A DNA stretch of 23,249 bases, from assembly GCA_900761995.1 (NCBI GenBank), contig CAAFEY010000154.1, forward strand, positions 1 to 23,249, read 5' to 3'. Source of the stretch: an uncultured Collinsella sp. GTDB taxonomy: Bacteria > Actinomycetota > Coriobacteriia > Coriobacteriales > Coriobacteriaceae. Position numbers and translations under genes: made by a program. Numbering within the stretch: position 1 is the first letter of the stretch; each line of letters begins with the position of its first letter. The notes beneath the pieces are model-generated. The model saw only the letters and a list, made by a program, of their open reading frames with translations. It made no database searches and was not told where the DNA came from. Positions 21,508 through 23,249 of the stretch are shown piece after piece.

Positions 21508-22524
21508 ATGATGAAGCCCATGACGAAGAAGCTGCTGTTAGGAATTCCCACCGTGACGCTTTCGACCGTGCTGGCATGTACGGTGGCCGGCTGCGGCGGT
21601 AATGCGCCGAGTGGCTCGGGCGGGAGCGCACCTGTGCAGGAGAAGGCCGAGAAGCCCAAGGCCTATGAGTCGCAGACGGTCGAGGTGGCAGGCATTACCT
21701 ATGAGTCGGTGGCTCACGGTACGTTCTATCGCGGTGATGCCAAGAAGCAGGACGGCTTTTACCTGCACATCAAGATTACCAACAACAACACAAAGAACAG
21801 GACGTTCAGTTCCTTTAACGTGCATGCTGCCCAGGGCGATCTTGAGGCAGGCGACCCGTTGTTTACTTCCGGCAAGGCGGCCGTGCTCGACTACGTTGCA
21901 AGTGAGGCTCCCGATGAGCTTCACGAGGGCATCGATCTTTCCAAGAGGCCAGATATCGGCCCGGGCGAGACCGTTGAGTACGTGTATTTCTGGGCGCCCA
22001 AGACGGCGTACTACGGGCCCATCACTGTCGAGTTCGTAGACGCTTACGCCCCCGCCAAGAATCATGAGGCCATGCACTTTGACACCACGGGATGCGAGAC
22101 CAAGGAGTTCAAGGCGGCCGGCGGCGTGGCCGATTCTGGCGAGAAGGCAGATTTAACGGGCATCGACTGCGCATCGTACAGCATCGAGGCCGCCGATGGG
22201 TACACGCTGGATTCGTCCAACGAAGAGCACGAAAAGGCAAACTTCTTCCACGACGAGACTGGAGGACGCCTGAACATCAGCATCTTCCCGCGCTCGCCGG
22301 AGGAGGAAGTTGCAAGCCTGGAGCAGATCTATGAAGGCAAGGAAACGACAACCGACCAGGTCGAGTACAACGGCATAACGTGGCTGCGCTTTACCGGTCC
22401 CGACAACGGCCATACGCTATTTGCGACGGCTCCCGCGACGGGCGAGACCGTCCGCGTGTCGATTGGCTGGAAGATCGACTGGGATGCCGCCGTGCCCATG
22501 ATGGAGGCACTGAAGCTCAAGTAA
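21508..22524 (+). CDS. Secreted lipoprotein with two extracellular domains
   Basis: A 338-aa lipoprotein. The signal peptide has a basic start (MTKKLLLG), a hydrophobic core and the lipobox VAGC with Cys29 as the lipid-attached residue, followed by a Gly/Ser-rich tether. Residues about 50-200 form a beta-rich domain resembling DUF4352/telomeric-repeat-factor-like Ig folds (GFYLHIKITNNNTKNRTFSS, PGETVEYVYFWAPK). A second domain from about 220 (YSIEAADGYTLDSSNEEHEK) has no name I can give. I chose the ATG at 21508, with AAGGAG 8 bases upstream; the frame is open further upstream but that part lacks a signal sequence. It is a single-gene transcript. Function unknown. Confidence 0.85.
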   Translation: MMKPMTKKLLLGIPTVTLSTVLACTVAGCGGNAPSGSGGSAPVQEKAEKPKAYESQTVEVAGITYESVAHGTFYRGDAKKQDGFYLHIKITNNNTKNRTFSSFNVHAAQGDLEAGDPLFTSGKAAVLDYVASEAPDELHEGIDLSKRPDIGPGETVEYVYFWAPKTAYYGPITVEFVDAYAPAKNHEAMHFDTTGCETKEFKAAGGVADSGEKADLTGIDCASYSIEAADGYTLDSSNEEHEKANFFHDETGGRLNISIFPRSPEEEVASLEQIYEGKETTTDQVEYNGITWLRFTGPDNGHTLFATAPATGETVRVSIGWKIDWDAAVPMMEALKLK

Positions 22525-22552
22525 CGCCGCGATTCTTACGTCAGGCGACTCA

Positions 22553-22582
22553 GGGCTGGCTCCGAGTTATCGGGGCCAGCCC
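22553..22582 (+). terminator. Terminator after the lipoprotein gene
   Basis: GGGCTGGC (22553-22560) pairs with GCCAGCCC (22575-22582), with an inner CCGA/TCGG extending the stem, followed by CTTTTGG. It is 28 bases past the stop codon and on the gene's strand. Confidence 0.85.
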
Positions 22583-22634
22583 CTTTTGGTGTTCGATGAG
22601 CCGAGTCGGCGTCTCACACAAAAGTAACTAGGAG

Positions 22635-23249
22635 CTAGCGAGGCCTATCCGAATTGACCTCATTGGCGGTGTCTTTTTCGAGCGCCGTGCGGCGGACGCT
22701 GTAGGCGACAAGGCCGGCACCAGCTGCGGCGAGTGCTGCTGCGGCTGCGGTTAGGGGGACGTTGCTGTCGCCCGTGCCGGCGAGCGTGCCCGCTTTTCTG
22801 GAGCGCTTGTTATTGCCGTGATCCTTGCCGCTGCCAGAGCCACTGCCGCCACCGGAGCTGCTTCCGTCGGAACCACCTCCACTCGAGCCACCATCGCCGT
22901 CTACCGTCATTGGGGCGTCGTGAAGTCCTGTCGTATCCGCGCTGTCGCATACGCCGACCTGAACTTCTGAGCGTTCGCATGCCGCGTCGGGCACATGAAG
23001 CTCGTGCAGAACGGCACTCAGCGCCGAGTTTGCGCCCGGTCGGATCTCCTCGAGCGTTACGGGATCGAGCGCCACCAGATTACGCGCCTTCGCATACAGC
23101 GTGACGCGTTTGCCCACTTCGTCGCTCCAGCTCTCGGGGATGGCGAAGCTCATGCGGAACTGTGCCGTGCAACCCGGTGCCAGCACGGCGTTGCCGTTGT
23201 CGGCTACCAGCGGGTGCGTTGCAAAACGTGCGCCCAGCGTCTCGAGCGC
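22635..23249 (-). CDS. C-terminal part of a LAXTG-anchored surface protein (partial)
   Basis: The frame is open to the right edge of the window, so the N-terminus is missing; 204 residues are visible. A beta-rich ectodomain (LAPGCTAQFRMSFAIPESW, RVTLYAKARNLVALD) is followed by a Gly/Ser-rich low-complexity linker of about 35 residues. A basic patch NNKRSRK, the sorting signal LAGTG, an Ala-rich membrane helix and a charged tail of about 20 residues follow. LAXTG is the motif used by class E sortases of GC-rich Actinobacteria. The ectodomain resembles repeat or isopeptide domains of large adhesins, but nothing more precise can be said. The tail after the helix is longer than usual. Confidence 0.8.
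   Translation of the reverse strand, partial: ALETLGARFATHPLVADNGNAVLAPGCTAQFRMSFAIPESWSDEVGKRVTLYAKARNLVALDPVTLEEIRPGANSALSAVLHELHVPDAACERSEVQVGVCDSADTTGLHDAPMTVDGDGGSSGGGSDGSSSGGGSGSGSGKDHGNNKRSRKAGTLAGTGDSNVPLTAAAAALAAAGAGLVAYSVRRTALEKDTANEVNSDRPR

Overview
The window looks like a GC-rich, anaerobic actinobacterial chromosome, most likely a Coriobacteriia member close to Collinsella. The evidence is the codon use, a GTG start, sortase-anchored surface proteins with LPATG and LAGTG signals, MerR-controlled flavodoxin-type reductases and a second type IIA topoisomerase pair. I infer the taxon from gene style; no marker gene here settles it.

Left half (1-11975) is a tandem stack of accessory segments. 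Four same-strand copies of a short sequence read as Glu-Trp-Glu-stop (at 130, 5808, 9052 and 11964). This is the usual C-terminus of GMP synthetase GuaA, and the 3' end of guaA is a known target of integrative elements. The copies divide the region into three units. Unit I (142-5819) is a small integrative element. Its minus-strand operon runs xis, int, a MobC-like ribbon-helix-helix protein, a 72-aa protein and a RepA-like ATPase. A divergent Xre-type regulator with three repeated operators and a SAP-domain cargo protein lie on the plus strand. Unit II (5820-9063) carries an aldo/keto reductase and a Tat-type flavodoxin. They are driven from a MerR promoter with a 19-bp spacer next to a divergent merR gene, and a decayed GTPase/DUF697 tail follows. 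Unit III (9064-11975) carries three class I SAM-dependent methyltransferases behind a DtxR/IdeR-like iron box. Each Glu-Trp-Glu-stop copy is followed within about 35-115 bases by a hairpin.

Middle (11976-16850) starts with a second MerR module: a divergent merR, then a flavodoxin-family reductase and a carboxymuconolactone decarboxylase-cupin fusion. The operon is cut off after a well-placed ribosome binding site and ATG. Two fused, frameshifted Sir2-like C-terminal fragments follow, then an LPATG surface protein and another flavin reductase that ends in a long terminator hairpin.

Right part (16857-23249) is more ordinary chromosome: a parE-parC-like operon (minus strand), a lipoprotein, and the C-terminal part of a LAGTG surface protein running off the right edge.

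The most unusual feature is the guaA-end att array, in which only one unit carries an integrase. The other two may be cis-mobilisable cassettes or remnants carrying redox and iron-regulated cargo.
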